A stretch of DNA of 63,651 bases from an uncultured Kiritimatiellota bacterium (GCA_934635225.1 CAKTYZ010000018.1:1-63651); one strand, 5' to 3'. Positions 17,258-26,240 are shown, counted from the stretch's first letter. The notes: generated by a model not told the origin, from the sequence alone. Numbers and translations: made by a program.

Positions 17258-18679
17258 TTACCGCAAAACCATCCACGCCGAACGGAGAGGCGCCGACTTG
17301 TTGTTCCAGCTGTCGCACGCCCGGACAACGAAACGCATCTCCCGTTCAAGCGGCAGCTCCTCTCGCGCAAATGTGCAACCGACAATCTTGTGCTCGATTC
17401 GTTCGGGTGCCCACGAACGACAACTGTAGACGCGCTTTTGGGTCAAGACGCGACTGAAGTCACTCTCGCGCGTCTGGACCGTCACCTCATAGTCGAACGG
17501 ACGCACCCGTCCGTCTGAACGGTCCTGCGCAATCGGAAACTCGACATAGACCTGTTCGCGCGAATTCCCGAGACGGTCTTTGCCGGCTCGAAACGGATGC
17601 ACCGTCACTGTCGCGTCTGACGCGAAGTCGTAAGGTCGCGACGATGCCGAGACCGTCTTCCAGGCATACGGTCTCTTTCGCACGTCCAGGGGAATCACCC
17701 AGTCCGGCCCAATGCGCTCACCATCGGTAAAGGCGAATTCGCGACGTTCCAGGACAATGCGATCGTCATAGACCAGCATCAGCATTGCCTGACGCCCGTC
17801 CCCTCCGCCACCACCCATCGGCGGCATTTGCTGGACGGGCGTCCCGTGCGCCGTCTGCCAGCCATTCTCACGCCCATCCGGCGCCCAGACGTAAAGCAGG
17901 GACCCCGTCCCAACAGACGTAAAAGCGCCTTGCCAGATGTTCCGCTCATTTGTCAGGGTCGTGTGCGAATCGCCGCTAAAGGCAATGCAGTTCGGAAAGT
18001 CGGAGAGAAGCTCCGTCGCCACGCCGTCGTCCTGTGCGACCCAATCGCCGAGAACCGTCCCGCGCAAGTGAACGTGCTGGAAGTAGAAAAACGGCTTGTC
18101 GCGCGGTAACGCGCGCCGGTGTCGCGCGAACCATTCGCGCAGACCCTCGGACTTATCGCTTTCAAATTGCGAACCGACGAACGTATAGCCTTTCACTGTG
18201 CGAATGAAATGGCTCTCGTAGGCCTCGCCATAGACCTCTTTCCACTGTTTTGCGCGATCGTAATGAGCCCGCTGTCCGTCCAGTTCGGCCTGAAGCTTCG
18301 GATCATTGGACGAATAGCGGTAATTGCAGGGACCACCGTATCGGAATCCGCCATTGTCGTGGTTGCCATTGATTGCCAACAACTTCACGGGCCGTCCGTC
18401 ACGACCGCGACCACGCGCAAAAGTCTCGTCCCACGCACGCTTGAACGTCTCGTGCTGGCTGCGAATGCCCCAGTCGGTAATGTCCCCCGCGACAATCGCC
18501 GCGTCGATCCCCGCCGCATCAAACCAGGCAAGCGCCTTGCGCAACGTCTCATCAGTCTCAGGCTCCGAATGCAGATGAACATCGCTCATCACGGCCACAC
18601 GCAGCCGCACGGGGTCAACTGTCTCTGACTGCGCGTGAAGAGCCGCTGCACAGACGCCTACAATTAAAAGCGTACGCAT
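17258..18679 (-). CDS. Secreted calcineurin-like metallophosphoesterase
   Basis: The product has 473 residues with signal peptide MRTLLIVGVCAAALHA. All metallophosphoesterase metal-binding blocks are present in order: SDVHLH, AGDITDW, NGNHD, FQHVHLRGT and GDSHTT. A C-terminal beta-rich region (about 170 residues) lacks known motifs. Members cleave phosphomonoesters or diesters; here the enzyme is probably periplasmic. The ATG at 18679 has GGGAGAGAAGG; an open frame running further upstream to 19132 overlaps the SUMF1-type gene and is not used. It is the last gene of the four-gene GH50-like operon, 11 nt after its neighbour. Confidence 0.85.
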   Translation of the reverse strand: MRTLLIVGVCAAALHAQSETVDPVRLRVAVMSDVHLHSEPETDETLRKALAWFDAAGIDAAIVAGDITDWGIRSQHETFKRAWDETFARGRGRDGRPVKLLAINGNHDNGGFRYGGPCNYRYSSNDPKLQAELDGQRAHYDRAKQWKEVYGEAYESHFIRTVKGYTFVGSQFESDKSEGLREWFARHRRALPRDKPFFYFQHVHLRGTVLGDWVAQDDGVATELLSDFPNCIAFSGDSHTTLTNERNIWQGAFTSVGTGSLLYVWAPDGRENGWQTAHGTPVQQMPPMGGGGGDGRQAMLMLVYDDRIVLERREFAFTDGERIGPDWVIPLDVRKRPYAWKTVSASSRPYDFASDATVTVHPFRAGKDRLGNSREQVYVEFPIAQDRSDGRVRPFDYEVTVQTRESDFSRVLTQKRVYSCRSWAPERIEHKIVGCTFAREELPLEREMRFVVRACDSWNNKSAPLRSAWMVLR

Positions 18680-18690
18680 CCTTCTCTCCC

Positions 18691-20004
18691 TCAAAAGCGA
18701 AACGGCGCAGCATCGATGACAAGTCGAAAGCCGTACATCCAACTGTCCTGAGGGGCCTTCCACCAATCGATCGGATCGCGTTCGCAACAATCGACATCCC
18801 CGGCGTTCGAGTATCTCGCCATGCCGCCGCGCGCAACGGAATCGTACCCCACGTCCGTTGCCAACGGCCCGACGGGATCCTGCCCGCCGTAAGCCGACCG
18901 ATCCTGCAAGTACCAGTCGCGGCACAGTTCGCAGGCATTCCCCAACATGTCGTAAAGGCCCCAGGCATTTGGCTTCAGCAATCCGACCGGTTTGAGGTTT
19001 GCGCCTCCACTGTTCTGCTTGTACCAGGCAATCTCCGACAGTGCGGTCAGCGCGTACTGTGCCGTCACGTCCGGCGAGTTCTGGTTGTTGTACCATGTCG
19101 TCGTCGAACCCGCGCGACAGGCGTATTCCCACTGGGCTTCCGTCGAGAGGTCAAGCGTCGCGAAACCCGTCTTCTCGCGGAACTTTCCGATAACGGACGA
19201 GCCCTCGACACTGTATCCGTTGGTCGGCCAAACGTTTCCATTCGCCCCTCTCAGGCATCGCCCGACTGTACAGCCGTTTGCCGGCAGGGTCACGTCGTCT
19301 TTTAGATACGAGATGTCCGAGCCGTAGATTAGCGACAGCTGGCGAACCGTCGTCTCGAAGACGGCGATGAAGAACGGCTTGGTGATCGTGACGTCAAATG
19401 ACGCGTTCTTTGCGTTTCCTGCGCTCACGACATCCGTCGGACCCATCCGGAACTTGCCCGCATTCACCTTGCGGAAGACCATCTTGCTCGTCTTGTAGAC
19501 CTCGTTCGTAACGCCCGTCCACACAAGGCCTTGCCCAAGTCCCCAAAGGTTCTCCTCCCACGTTCCCCAATCTCCTCGACGAATCTCCGCTTCGGAGACA
19601 GGCGTGACCTGCCCGCTCTCGCCCACCGTCTTCGTCAAGTCAACAATCAGGTACAATGCGTCCTGCGGGGTCGCCGTGACAGAGACGCGAAAGGCATCTG
19701 TGCGACCGACGGACGAAAAGGCTGGCCATTTGCTGACATCGACATAGGCCGTATGAAGTCCTGAATGCGTGACGACCGTGTCCCCCGAAAGCGCGTCCAA
19801 GGGAATCACACCCAGATCAAGGCCGTCCTTCAAGGCCCTGAATGTCGCCGGACCGTACGGATCCCGACCGGCATCGGAAATGACATATTGAATCATGAGG
19901 TCTTCCGAAAACGGCCAGAGCTGGCGGCACAGGACATCCGAGACAGCCTCACCAAAGGCTATCGAGACGCAGAGGCAAGCACAAGTCGTGAGAGTACATT
20001 TCAT
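18691..20004 (-). CDS. Secreted SUMF1/FGE-fold protein
   Basis: The product has 437 residues with signal peptide MKCTLTTCACLCVSIAFG. The N-terminal 170 residues are a beta-rich domain of unknown kind. Residues 175-437 form a formylglycine-generating-enzyme-type domain: MVFRKVNAGKFRMG, FFIAVFETTVRQ, STEAQWEYACRAG, NAWGLYDMLGNACELCRDWY and the final GFRLV. True sulfatase-maturing activity needs two active-site cysteines near the C-terminus, which I do not see clearly, and no sulfatase is present. A binding role as in other secreted SUMF1-fold proteins is more likely. AAGGAG precedes the ATG. Confidence 0.85.
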   Translation of the reverse strand: MKCTLTTCACLCVSIAFGEAVSDVLCRQLWPFSEDLMIQYVISDAGRDPYGPATFRALKDGLDLGVIPLDALSGDTVVTHSGLHTAYVDVSKWPAFSSVGRTDAFRVSVTATPQDALYLIVDLTKTVGESGQVTPVSEAEIRRGDWGTWEENLWGLGQGLVWTGVTNEVYKTSKMVFRKVNAGKFRMGPTDVVSAGNAKNASFDVTITKPFFIAVFETTVRQLSLIYGSDISYLKDDVTLPANGCTVGRCLRGANGNVWPTNGYSVEGSSVIGKFREKTGFATLDLSTEAQWEYACRAGSTTTWYNNQNSPDVTAQYALTALSEIAWYKQNSGGANLKPVGLLKPNAWGLYDMLGNACELCRDWYLQDRSAYGGQDPVGPLATDVGYDSVARGGMARYSNAGDVDCCERDPIDWWKAPQDSWMYGFRLVIDAAPFRF

Positions 20005-20032
20005 GGGAATGCTCCTTTTGCTTAGGATAATG

Positions 20033-20713
20033 TTAACGGATTAAAAGGCAAAGCGGACGACTGGTCCCGCGAATCGACAATTCGCGCACATCGCCGCCTA
20101 CCGGCGCAAATGAAAGACCGTAGGTTCGCCCGCCCCTGATGGGAAACCCGAACCAGTCTGGGACCTCCGTCGAAGACTTCGCAAGCCCATCGACCGACAG
20201 CTGTCCGCATGCAGTCAGGAGCCCAACGGCAGACGGTTCGCGCCAACGCCGACGCGCCCCGGAGAACGCATCAGCTGGAAGCACGGTGAAGTCGCGTGCG
20301 CCACGACCGGAAACGGACGCGATTCCTTCGACCGTCAGCCGTTCATCGGCAAGTTCCTCCTGCCCGGCGAAGAAGGCGAGCGAGAACGTCAACAGGTCTT
20401 CGCCTTCGGGGCTCTCGGGCACGGCATACTCCGTCCATGTGAAACGGCTGATTGCACGATCCGTGAATTCACGCGTCAACACCGTGCCATTGAGGCCCGT
20501 GACATTCAAGACGGCCCGATCGGCAAGAGCCGGCCAGCGCCAGCAGACCTCAGGGGACGGTGTGCCCAACGTGCGACCGAGCAACGAGAATCCCCTTCGT
20601 GAATCCACGGTCGTCGTCGCAGAGACACGCGCCTCAAGCTGACAGGCCATGATGGCGCAGACGGCCAGCAAGGCCAAGCGACGCATTTTCTTTTCGGACT
20701 TTCGTCTTTTCAT
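20033..20713 (-). CDS. Secreted protein of unknown function
   Basis: I do not recognise this 226-residue protein. AAGGAGG lies 6 nt before the ATG at 20713, which fixes the start. The N-terminus is Lys/Arg-rich (MKRRKSEKKMRR) followed by a hydrophobic signal LALLAVCAIMACQLEA. The rest is rich in beta-forming residues with no Cys pattern or catalytic motif visible. It sits 11 nt after the GH50-like gene and 28 nt before the SUMF1-fold gene, so it belongs to this secreted cluster. It may be a binding or accessory protein for the same substrate (inference). Confidence 0.8.
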   Translation of the reverse strand: MKRRKSEKKMRRLALLAVCAIMACQLEARVSATTTVDSRRGFSLLGRTLGTPSPEVCWRWPALADRAVLNVTGLNGTVLTREFTDRAISRFTWTEYAVPESPEGEDLLTFSLAFFAGQEELADERLTVEGIASVSGRGARDFTVLPADAFSGARRRWREPSAVGLLTACGQLSVDGLAKSSTEVPDWFGFPIRGGRTYGLSFAPVGGDVRELSIRGTSRPLCLLIR

Positions 20714-20724
20714 CGTCAACCTCC

Positions 20725-22029
20725 TTATTTGCTCTCTGAAAATGCCTGAACGACCCGCGCGTGCGGAACGTCCTCCAAGGAGACAAGGCCCCAGTTAAGC
20801 GTTTCGGGAGAGCCTGTCGCAGAGGGAAATCGCTCGTCCGTCCACATGTAGAACGCATGCCCGACGACATACGGCAACCGCTCCGTCTCATTCAGGAAAA
20901 GCGAAACGGCCTGCGCCCGAAGGTCCTGGTTCGGCAGTTCCTGTCCATTGGATTCGGCGCGCGGCGACCCGATGTCCGCACCACGAAAGCTCCATTCCGA
21001 AATGAAGAGCGGACGCTTGGCGACATCAAAGCGTCGCTGGAGCATGACCGACAGGGGTATGGGCGTCCACTGCTCCGTCGGCACGTCGTAGCCCGGGGGC
21101 AGAATGCGGGCATCAACGCCCAAAGTCAATCGACGGGACGCCACATCAGCCTGCGGGTAACAATTCAGCGAGACGACATCGCACCATTCGCCGCAAACCT
21201 CCCACACGATGTCAGGTGCGCCGGCAACGCCAGCAAATCGACAACCGAGGACCAAATGATGCAGGTCGTAGCGCCGTATTGCCTCGACAATTGTCTTGAA
21301 ATAGCGGCGCGCCAGCGCCCGCGTGAACAGGTTGCGCAAGGCCACGCGTTTCGCATTTGGCAGCTGATGATAACCCTCTGGCTCACAACCGCCTTTCTTG
21401 CGCACAAGCCTTTCGGCAACCCGACGCGCCGAATGCCCGGCGGGCAGACGCGACAGCGCGGCGTCCAGCAAGCCAGGCTCCCACCACGGACCAGTTCCCC
21501 ACCAGTTCTGCTCGTTGTCAAGGAAATAGCCGAGTAGAGAACGATTGTCCGCTCCTGGCACGCAGGAAGCCTTGGCCGCACGGTCGCAAATATCGGCAAA
21601 CACGGGACTAAAAGGATTGGCCAATGCACCGCACGGACCTGACGGACAGACATTGAGGACGCAATCCTCCCCCGCATCTCGTGCCCAACTCGACAAAGCA
21701 ATCATCTCGGTCGTCGCAAACGAGCCGTCCGAATTGATGCGCGTATCCGTGCCGGAGCCAAGAAGGTTGAAGCCCCAGTCGCGCAATCGTCGAGCCGTCT
21801 GGGCGCACCAGGCCTCACGCGTCAAGCCCGTCCGCTCAAGCGTCTCGGCATACGGATGGCCAAATGCTCCGCAATTTGGGCCGTACCCGTTGGCCTTTTC
21901 AATGCCTCGAGCCCGCCAACAGGTCCCGTCCGCTCGACGGAAGCACCAGCCCCGCGCCGTCTCCACGACAGAGACCTCGCGGCCAACAAGCGAAAGGCCA
22001 ACCAGAAGACCTATGGCGCCTATACTCAT
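20725..22029 (-). CDS. GH50-like (beta-agarase-type) glycoside hydrolase
   Basis: The product has 434 residues with a short signal sequence (MSIGAIGLLVGLSLVG). It keeps hallmarks of the agarase-like GH50 branch: LRDWGFNLLG, LGYFLDNEQNWWG with the presumed acid/base Glu, RRYFKTIVEAIRRYD, LVLGCRFAG and FISEWSFRG with the presumed nucleophile Glu. GH50 enzymes cut agarose, but PVC genomes encode many relatives of unknown substrate, so agarase activity is not implied. It heads the operon GH50-like/unknown/SUMF1-fold/phosphoesterase, and a XylR-type regulator lies just upstream. The -10 box lies 10 nt from the ATG. Confidence 0.8.
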   Translation of the reverse strand: MSIGAIGLLVGLSLVGREVSVVETARGWCFRRADGTCWRARGIEKANGYGPNCGAFGHPYAETLERTGLTREAWCAQTARRLRDWGFNLLGSGTDTRINSDGSFATTEMIALSSWARDAGEDCVLNVCPSGPCGALANPFSPVFADICDRAAKASCVPGADNRSLLGYFLDNEQNWWGTGPWWEPGLLDAALSRLPAGHSARRVAERLVRKKGGCEPEGYHQLPNAKRVALRNLFTRALARRYFKTIVEAIRRYDLHHLVLGCRFAGVAGAPDIVWEVCGEWCDVVSLNCYPQADVASRRLTLGVDARILPPGYDVPTEQWTPIPLSVMLQRRFDVAKRPLFISEWSFRGADIGSPRAESNGQELPNQDLRAQAVSLFLNETERLPYVVGHAFYMWTDERFPSATGSPETLNWGLVSLEDVPHARVVQAFSESK

Positions 22030-22039
22030 AGATGCAGAT

Positions 22040-22048
22040 AGTATACCA
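22040..22048 (-). promoter_or_regulatory. Extended -10 promoter of the GH50-like operon, near-leaderless
   Basis: TGGTATACT on the minus strand, 10 nt between hexamer and ATG. It lies in the 69-nt gap after the regulator gene, so the operon can be read separately from it. Confidence 0.55.
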
Positions 22049-22098
22049 TAAGCAGCTGGCCAAATAAGACATCTTTCACAACCGAAGAGGGACAATAT

Positions 22099-23244
22099 TC
22101 ACAATGACCTTCGCCAGGCCGTGAGCGTCATGCCCGTCTCCCGCCTGAAAACTCGTCGAAGATCGTCTGCGGAAGCAAAGCCGCAAAAATCATGCAAGGA
22201 TGACAGACCTTGGGATGGACGTGACAGCAATTCCTTGACCTTTCGCAAACGTTCGTCAACGATGGCCGCATGAACGGTCACATGGCATTGGCGTTTGAAA
22301 AGCAGATCGGCCATGTTGCGAGAACAGCCCATCTGCATCGCCACGGCCTCGACGGTGACTCCCTCGGCCACATGCAGACGGATGTATTCGAGGGCCCGGG
22401 AAACGCGACAGTCGGTCAGAAAGAAACGGGTTGACGCGCGCCGAACGAGCGTCAGCGCACCAAAACGCAGTTGAGCAGACTGGATGTCTTGCCCCATCAG
22501 CATGCGTTGCAGGGTCTCCGCCGCACGCCGTCCGCAGAGTGCGGTGTTCTGCTCAACGCTGGTCAGCGTGACGGGGGCGTTCTCGCAGACCTGAAGATCG
22601 TTGTCCACGCCGATGACCGCAAAATCTTCCGGCACGCGGAATCCGAGATGCCGCACCGCCGAAATGACTTTGGCCCCGACAAGGTCGTTTGCCGCGAAGA
22701 TGCCACAGCGTCGCGGCAGGCGGCTCAAGCCCTCCGAAAGGGACGCGACGTCCAGCACATGATAAGCCGAGCCGCGTTCCAGGACTTGCTTCCGGAATGC
22801 GATTTCACGCGCACGGCTCCAGGATTTCTCCATGGTCCAGCCAGCGAACGCGAAGTCCCGCCAGCCAGACCGAAACAGCTCGCTTGCGCCGACCTGCACG
22901 ATGTCATCGTTGTCGCAACGGACGCAAGGTATGCCGCGCACGGGACTCGTGTCGTTTCCGGTGGTGACGATCGGAATGCCGCGAAACGACCTGTCGCGCA
23001 ACAGCGTCAGATCACTGCCGATGGACACGATGCCGTCGGGACGGACATATCGAATCGCCTCGCGCAACGTACAGTCTTGTCGCCAGCCCGGCACGCTCCA
23101 ACTCGTCCGCGCCCTGCCATCAGGGGCCTCAATCAAGCAGACATTCCATTCATGTGCCTTGCCGAACCGATAGATGGCTTCCAACAAGGACCTCGCCATG
23201 ATGTCGAGCGATTCCAGCAGGACGGCAATCTGCATCTCGACCAT
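22099..23244 (-). CDS. XylR-type AraC-family transcriptional regulator
   Basis: The product has 381 residues. Residues 1-265 form a LacI/periplasmic-binding-type ligand domain (RPDGIVSIGSD, GIFAANDLVGAKVI, FAVIGVDNDLQVCENAPVTLTSV). Residues 275-381 are an AraC DNA-binding domain with two helix-turn-helix units and the closing CGFASADDLRRVFRRETG signature. This fusion is the architecture of xylose regulator XylR and of many CAZyme regulators in PVC bacteria; the ligand is presumably a sugar. The start is uncertain: ATG at 23244 is preferred, TTG at 23250 and ATG at 23235 are alternatives. It lies 12 nt after the SDR gene and directly upstream of the GH50-like operon, its likely target. Confidence 0.88.
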   Translation of the reverse strand: MVEMQIAVLLESLDIMARSLLEAIYRFGKAHEWNVCLIEAPDGRARTSWSVPGWRQDCTLREAIRYVRPDGIVSIGSDLTLLRDRSFRGIPIVTTGNDTSPVRGIPCVRCDNDDIVQVGASELFRSGWRDFAFAGWTMEKSWSRAREIAFRKQVLERGSAYHVLDVASLSEGLSRLPRRCGIFAANDLVGAKVISAVRHLGFRVPEDFAVIGVDNDLQVCENAPVTLTSVEQNTALCGRRAAETLQRMLMGQDIQSAQLRFGALTLVRRASTRFFLTDCRVSRALEYIRLHVAEGVTVEAVAMQMGCSRNMADLLFKRQCHVTVHAAIVDERLRKVKELLSRPSQGLSSLHDFCGFASADDLRRVFRRETGMTLTAWRRSL

Positions 23245-23256
23245 TTCCAAACGCGA

Positions 23257-23961
23257 TTAGCCCGGCAAGGCGAGACCGCCGTCAACCATCAGCGTCGCGC
23301 CTGTGATGTAGCGGCCCGCGTCAGACGCAAGGAGAAGTGCCGCGCCCGCCGCGTCTTCGGGGACGGCATAGTCATGCATCGGGATCGCCGCCGTCACCTT
23401 CGGACCGTAGACGGGGTCTGCGAGGCACTCGCGGTTGCGGTCGGTGTTGAACACGCCTGGGCATAGGTTGTTAACGGTAATCCCCTCGGACGCGACCTGA
23501 CGGCCGATGCCGCGCACAAGATTCTCCTGCGCGGACTTCGTCGCCGCATAGACGCACATGTCGGGGTGCGGACGTCGCTCGTTGACCGAACCGACGACGA
23601 TGAGACGCCCCCATTTCTGTGTCTTCATTTTCGGATAGCACCGCTGGAACATCCGAAGCGTCGCGAGGAAGTTGACCTGAAACTCCTTCAAGGCCTCGTC
23701 CCTCGGGAACTCCGTCCAGGGAATCTTCGCCTGGATGGACGCGTTGGCGACCAGGATGTCCGGCAACGCGCCTTCGGACGCGAGCCGATCAAAGAACGCC
23801 TCGATGGCCGCCGGATCGGACAAGTCGCAGACCTTCGTGTTATGGCGAATCACCCGTGCGCCATATTCCTCGAACGCGTCCCCGATAGCCTTGCCGATGC
23901 CGCGCGTCGAACCGGTCACAAGCGCGACCTTTCCCGTCAGATCAAACTTTTCCTTCAACAT
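23257..23961 (-). CDS. Short-chain dehydrogenase/reductase
   Basis: The 234-residue classical SDR has the cofactor motif TGSTRGIG (residues 16-23), an NA-type segment (VANASIQ), catalytic Ser in GSVNERRP and the YAATK active site, and ends GATLMVDGGLALPG. It resembles sugar or 3-oxoacyl reductases; the substrate cannot be decided. The ATG has AAGGAGTG. It is the first gene of a unit that continues with the XylR-type regulator, which suggests a role in sugar metabolism rather than fatty-acid synthesis. Confidence 0.88.
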   Translation of the reverse strand: MLKEKFDLTGKVALVTGSTRGIGKAIGDAFEEYGARVIRHNTKVCDLSDPAAIEAFFDRLASEGALPDILVANASIQAKIPWTEFPRDEALKEFQVNFLATLRMFQRCYPKMKTQKWGRLIVVGSVNERRPHPDMCVYAATKSAQENLVRGIGRQVASEGITVNNLCPGVFNTDRNRECLADPVYGPKVTAAIPMHDYAVPEDAAGAALLLASDAGRYITGATLMVDGGLALPG

Positions 23962-23996
23962 GTGTCACTCCTTGGTATTTTCTCCTGATGCAGCGG

Positions 23997-24002
23997 ATTA
24001 TA
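23997..24002 (-). promoter_or_regulatory. -10 promoter of the SDR-regulator unit
   Basis: A perfect TATAAT on the minus strand, 35 nt before the ATG, preceded by GTG. The leader is short and carries AAGGAG. Confidence 0.5.
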
Positions 24003-24047
24003 CACGATTCTGCCGCAAACGGGAAGAGAGCATCGGGCAAAACGACA

Positions 24048-24893
24048 TCATCCATTCGGCAATGACTGACAGTCCCGCACAATCTGCGCCCGCAGTTCCT
24101 CCACCGACCCAAACTGCCGCTCAGGACGAATGAAGCGGAGAACGTCCACGGCATACGGCGCCGTGGGGATCTCGTCCACACGTCGGTTCGGAAAGTGGAC
24201 CTCCAAGACTGGCGCCGTCCAACGGCGAGTCCCCAGCGTCGGGGCAACGCCATAGTTCGCGAGTCCGCGCACACCCGCAACCGAGACCTCGTAAACGCCA
24301 CGAGGCAGTTCAATCACCCATTGGGGAAGATGAAGGTTGACCGTCGGGAAACCCAATTCGCGCCCAATCCCCTTTCCTCGCTGCATATCTCCCCCAAGGC
24401 GGAAGGGATGCCCCAGCATGGCGTTCGCCACAACAACATCCCCCGCCGCGAGTGCGAGGCGGATACGCGAAGAAGAGATTGGCTCTCCCGCATAAACGGC
24501 ATAAGGAACCGTCGTGACTGAGAACCCGTGCGCTTTCAGCCAGTCCGCATCGCCCGCACCACCTTTCCCAAAATGGGCATTCGCCCCGCAACGGACATGG
24601 AACCGCCCAGTTGACGAGACCAAATAACGCGCCACGAACGCATCTGGCGCAAGCGCGGCAAGTTCCGACGTGAAATCAAGCGCAAGGATCTCACGAACGC
24701 CACAAGCCCGGATCGCCGCAAGGCGGTCCTCCAGCGACATGATCAGACGCGGCGCACGATCCGGCGCGAGAAGCGAAAGAGGGTGGTTCTTGAACGTGAG
24801 CGCACGGTCAACGCCCCGCAGGATCGACTGATGCCCAAGATGGACACCATCGAAAAAGCCTAACGCAAGGCTTTGGCGAGCGGAATCACGCAT
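24048..24893 (-). CDS. ribF: Bifunctional riboflavin kinase/FAD synthetase
   Basis: Converts riboflavin to FMN and FAD. With the ATG at 24893 the product has 281 residues. The adenylyltransferase half opens with LALGFFDGVHLGHQSIL and has the ISSSRIRLAL motif near residue 140; the kinase half shows GKGIGRELGFPTVNL. The N-terminus is about 15 residues shorter than usual, because the protein starts almost at the nucleotide-binding loop. It overlaps the end of truB by 34 nt, a frequent truB-ribF arrangement. Confidence 0.92.
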   Translation of the reverse strand: MRDSARQSLALGFFDGVHLGHQSILRGVDRALTFKNHPLSLLAPDRAPRLIMSLEDRLAAIRACGVREILALDFTSELAALAPDAFVARYLVSSTGRFHVRCGANAHFGKGGAGDADWLKAHGFSVTTVPYAVYAGEPISSSRIRLALAAGDVVVANAMLGHPFRLGGDMQRGKGIGRELGFPTVNLHLPQWVIELPRGVYEVSVAGVRGLANYGVAPTLGTRRWTAPVLEVHFPNRRVDEIPTAPYAVDVLRFIRPERQFGSVEELRAQIVRDCQSLPNG

Positions 24894-25567
24894 GCGGCAA
24901 AGTCCTTCATCTCCGTTTCCAGAAGACGGTCGAACGCGATGGCATCCTTCACATCGAAGTTCCCGATAGCCGTCCGGCGAAGGGCCTCCAACGACGCACC
25001 GCACCCAATCGCATCGCCCAAATCACGAACGAGCGCACGTGGGATCACGCCTTTCGACGTACGGAGCGCAAAGCGGTCTCCCTTGAGGTCGAATCGGTAG
25101 ACATGCGCAAGAAACGGCTTGTGTGCGCCCGTGTCGGCAATCTCATAGGCCGCCGTCCCTTCCCTGCGAATCGAGCAGAACTGCGGCTCAGTCTGGAAGA
25201 CGTCCCCGCGAAACTCCGGCAGAGCCTCCGCAATCTTGACCGCGAGGTCGCCCACAACAGCCGTCGGAGTCCCTTCGGGACGCCCGTAGATGTCGCCCGT
25301 GTCGGTCCGCACGCCAAAGCGTATCTTTCCTTCGTAGGCGCGGTCCGCGCCCATCACACGGCCGGCGAACTTGTTCGCATCCCCCAGCAGCAGGACAAAG
25401 AGCCCCGACGCCAAGGCGTCAAGGGAGCCGCCATGCCCCACCTTGACGAGATTGAACTTGCGTTTGACGGCCTTGATGACCGTTGCGAACGCAAGGCCTG
25501 TCGGCTTGTCCACGAGGAGTACGCCACTCAGGTCTTCGAGCATCTTCAATTGAACGAGATTTGCCAT
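24860..25567 (-). CDS. truB: tRNA pseudouridine-55 synthase TruB, short form
   Basis: Makes pseudouridine 55 in the T-loop. The 235-residue protein keeps the core: GVLLVDKPTG, KVGHGGSLDALASG with the catalytic Asp, RAYEGKIRFGVRTDTGD, and QTEPQFCSIRREGTAAYEIA. The family motif is usually GHTGTLDPLASG; here Thr-Gly-Thr is Gly-Gly-Ser and Pro is Ala. No PUA domain is left, because the protein ends about 70 residues early. It lies between queE and ribF in a five-gene run. Confidence 0.92.
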   Translation of the reverse strand: MANLVQLKMLEDLSGVLLVDKPTGLAFATVIKAVKRKFNLVKVGHGGSLDALASGLFVLLLGDANKFAGRVMGADRAYEGKIRFGVRTDTGDIYGRPEGTPTAVVGDLAVKIAEALPEFRGDVFQTEPQFCSIRREGTAAYEIADTGAHKPFLAHVYRFDLKGDRFALRTSKGVIPRALVRDLGDAIGCGASLEALRRTAIGNFDVKDAIAFDRLLETEMKDFAACVIPLAKALR

Positions 25568-25598
25568 GAACTTCTTTTAAGTGAGCGATTGGATTGAC

Positions 25599-26240
25599 TT
25601 ATCTAAAACCAAGGATCTTGTGGAGCTGGACGGACAACGACCAGCCGTCCAGCCGCGAGAGGACGGCTTTCGCTGTCGCAAAATCGATCTGCCCCTCGCG
25701 CTCACACGGTGAGATGTAATAGTCCGTCGCGGCAATTCGTCCGCGAATCTCCTGCGCAAAGCGAACGACCGCATTCTCCTCAGACGAGGCGACAAGGCGC
25801 ACTTCATCACACTGCCGAAGCGCACCCTCGGACCGATAGCGGTCGGCGACTTCCGCCTTGGGCGAACAGGCGACATAATCGACGGAAGAAAGCCACGTCG
25901 GCGCACAAAGCCCGTTCGTCTCCACGGCAACCCAGTAGCCCGCTTCCTTCAACGCCGCGACCAGTTCGGACATCCCGCTCTGAATCGTCGGTTCGCCACC
26001 CGTCAAGATCACGCTTTTCGCCCGAAAGCGCCGCACGTCAGCCAACAAGTCGTCGCACGAGAGGATCATGCGACACGATACGTCAGTGTCGCACCACGGA
26101 CAAGAAAGATTGCATCCCGCAAAGCGGATAAACACGCATGGTCTGCCCGCATTGCGCCCTTCGCCCTGAAGCGACTCGAAAATCTCAACGAGGCCATACG
26201 GAGGCTTGGTCCCGCCTCCCGCCATTTCATCCATTTCCAT
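25599..26240 (-). CDS. queE: 7-carboxy-7-deazaguanine synthase QueE
   Basis: A radical SAM enzyme of queuosine precursor synthesis that converts carboxytetrahydropterin to CDG. From the ATG at 26240 it has about 213 residues: the substrate-binding start IFESLQGEGRNAGRPCVFIRFAGC, the cluster motif CNLSCPWCDT (CxxxCxxC), ILTGGEPTIQ, VAVETNGL and CSPK. The other que genes are not here. The start overlaps the rnhC end by 14 nt; ATG at 26234 or 26225 is also possible. An upstream frame is not conserved. Confidence 0.92.
   Translation of the reverse strand: MEMDEMAGGGTKPPYGLVEIFESLQGEGRNAGRPCVFIRFAGCNLSCPWCDTDVSCRMILSCDDLLADVRRFRAKSVILTGGEPTIQSGMSELVAALKEAGYWVAVETNGLCAPTWLSSVDYVACSPKAEVADRYRSEGALRQCDEVRLVASSEENAVVRFAQEIRGRIAATDYYISPCEREGQIDFATAKAVLSRLDGWSLSVQLHKILGFR

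Noticed and set aside
17258..19132. 624-codon frame for the metallophosphoesterase
   Set aside because: The first 151 codons overlap the SUMF1-fold gene in another frame; the ATG at 18679 has a ribosome-binding site and a signal peptide.
18691..20004. Active sulfatase-maturing enzyme
   Set aside because: No sulfatase gene in the window and the active-site cysteine pair is not clear; only the fold is called.
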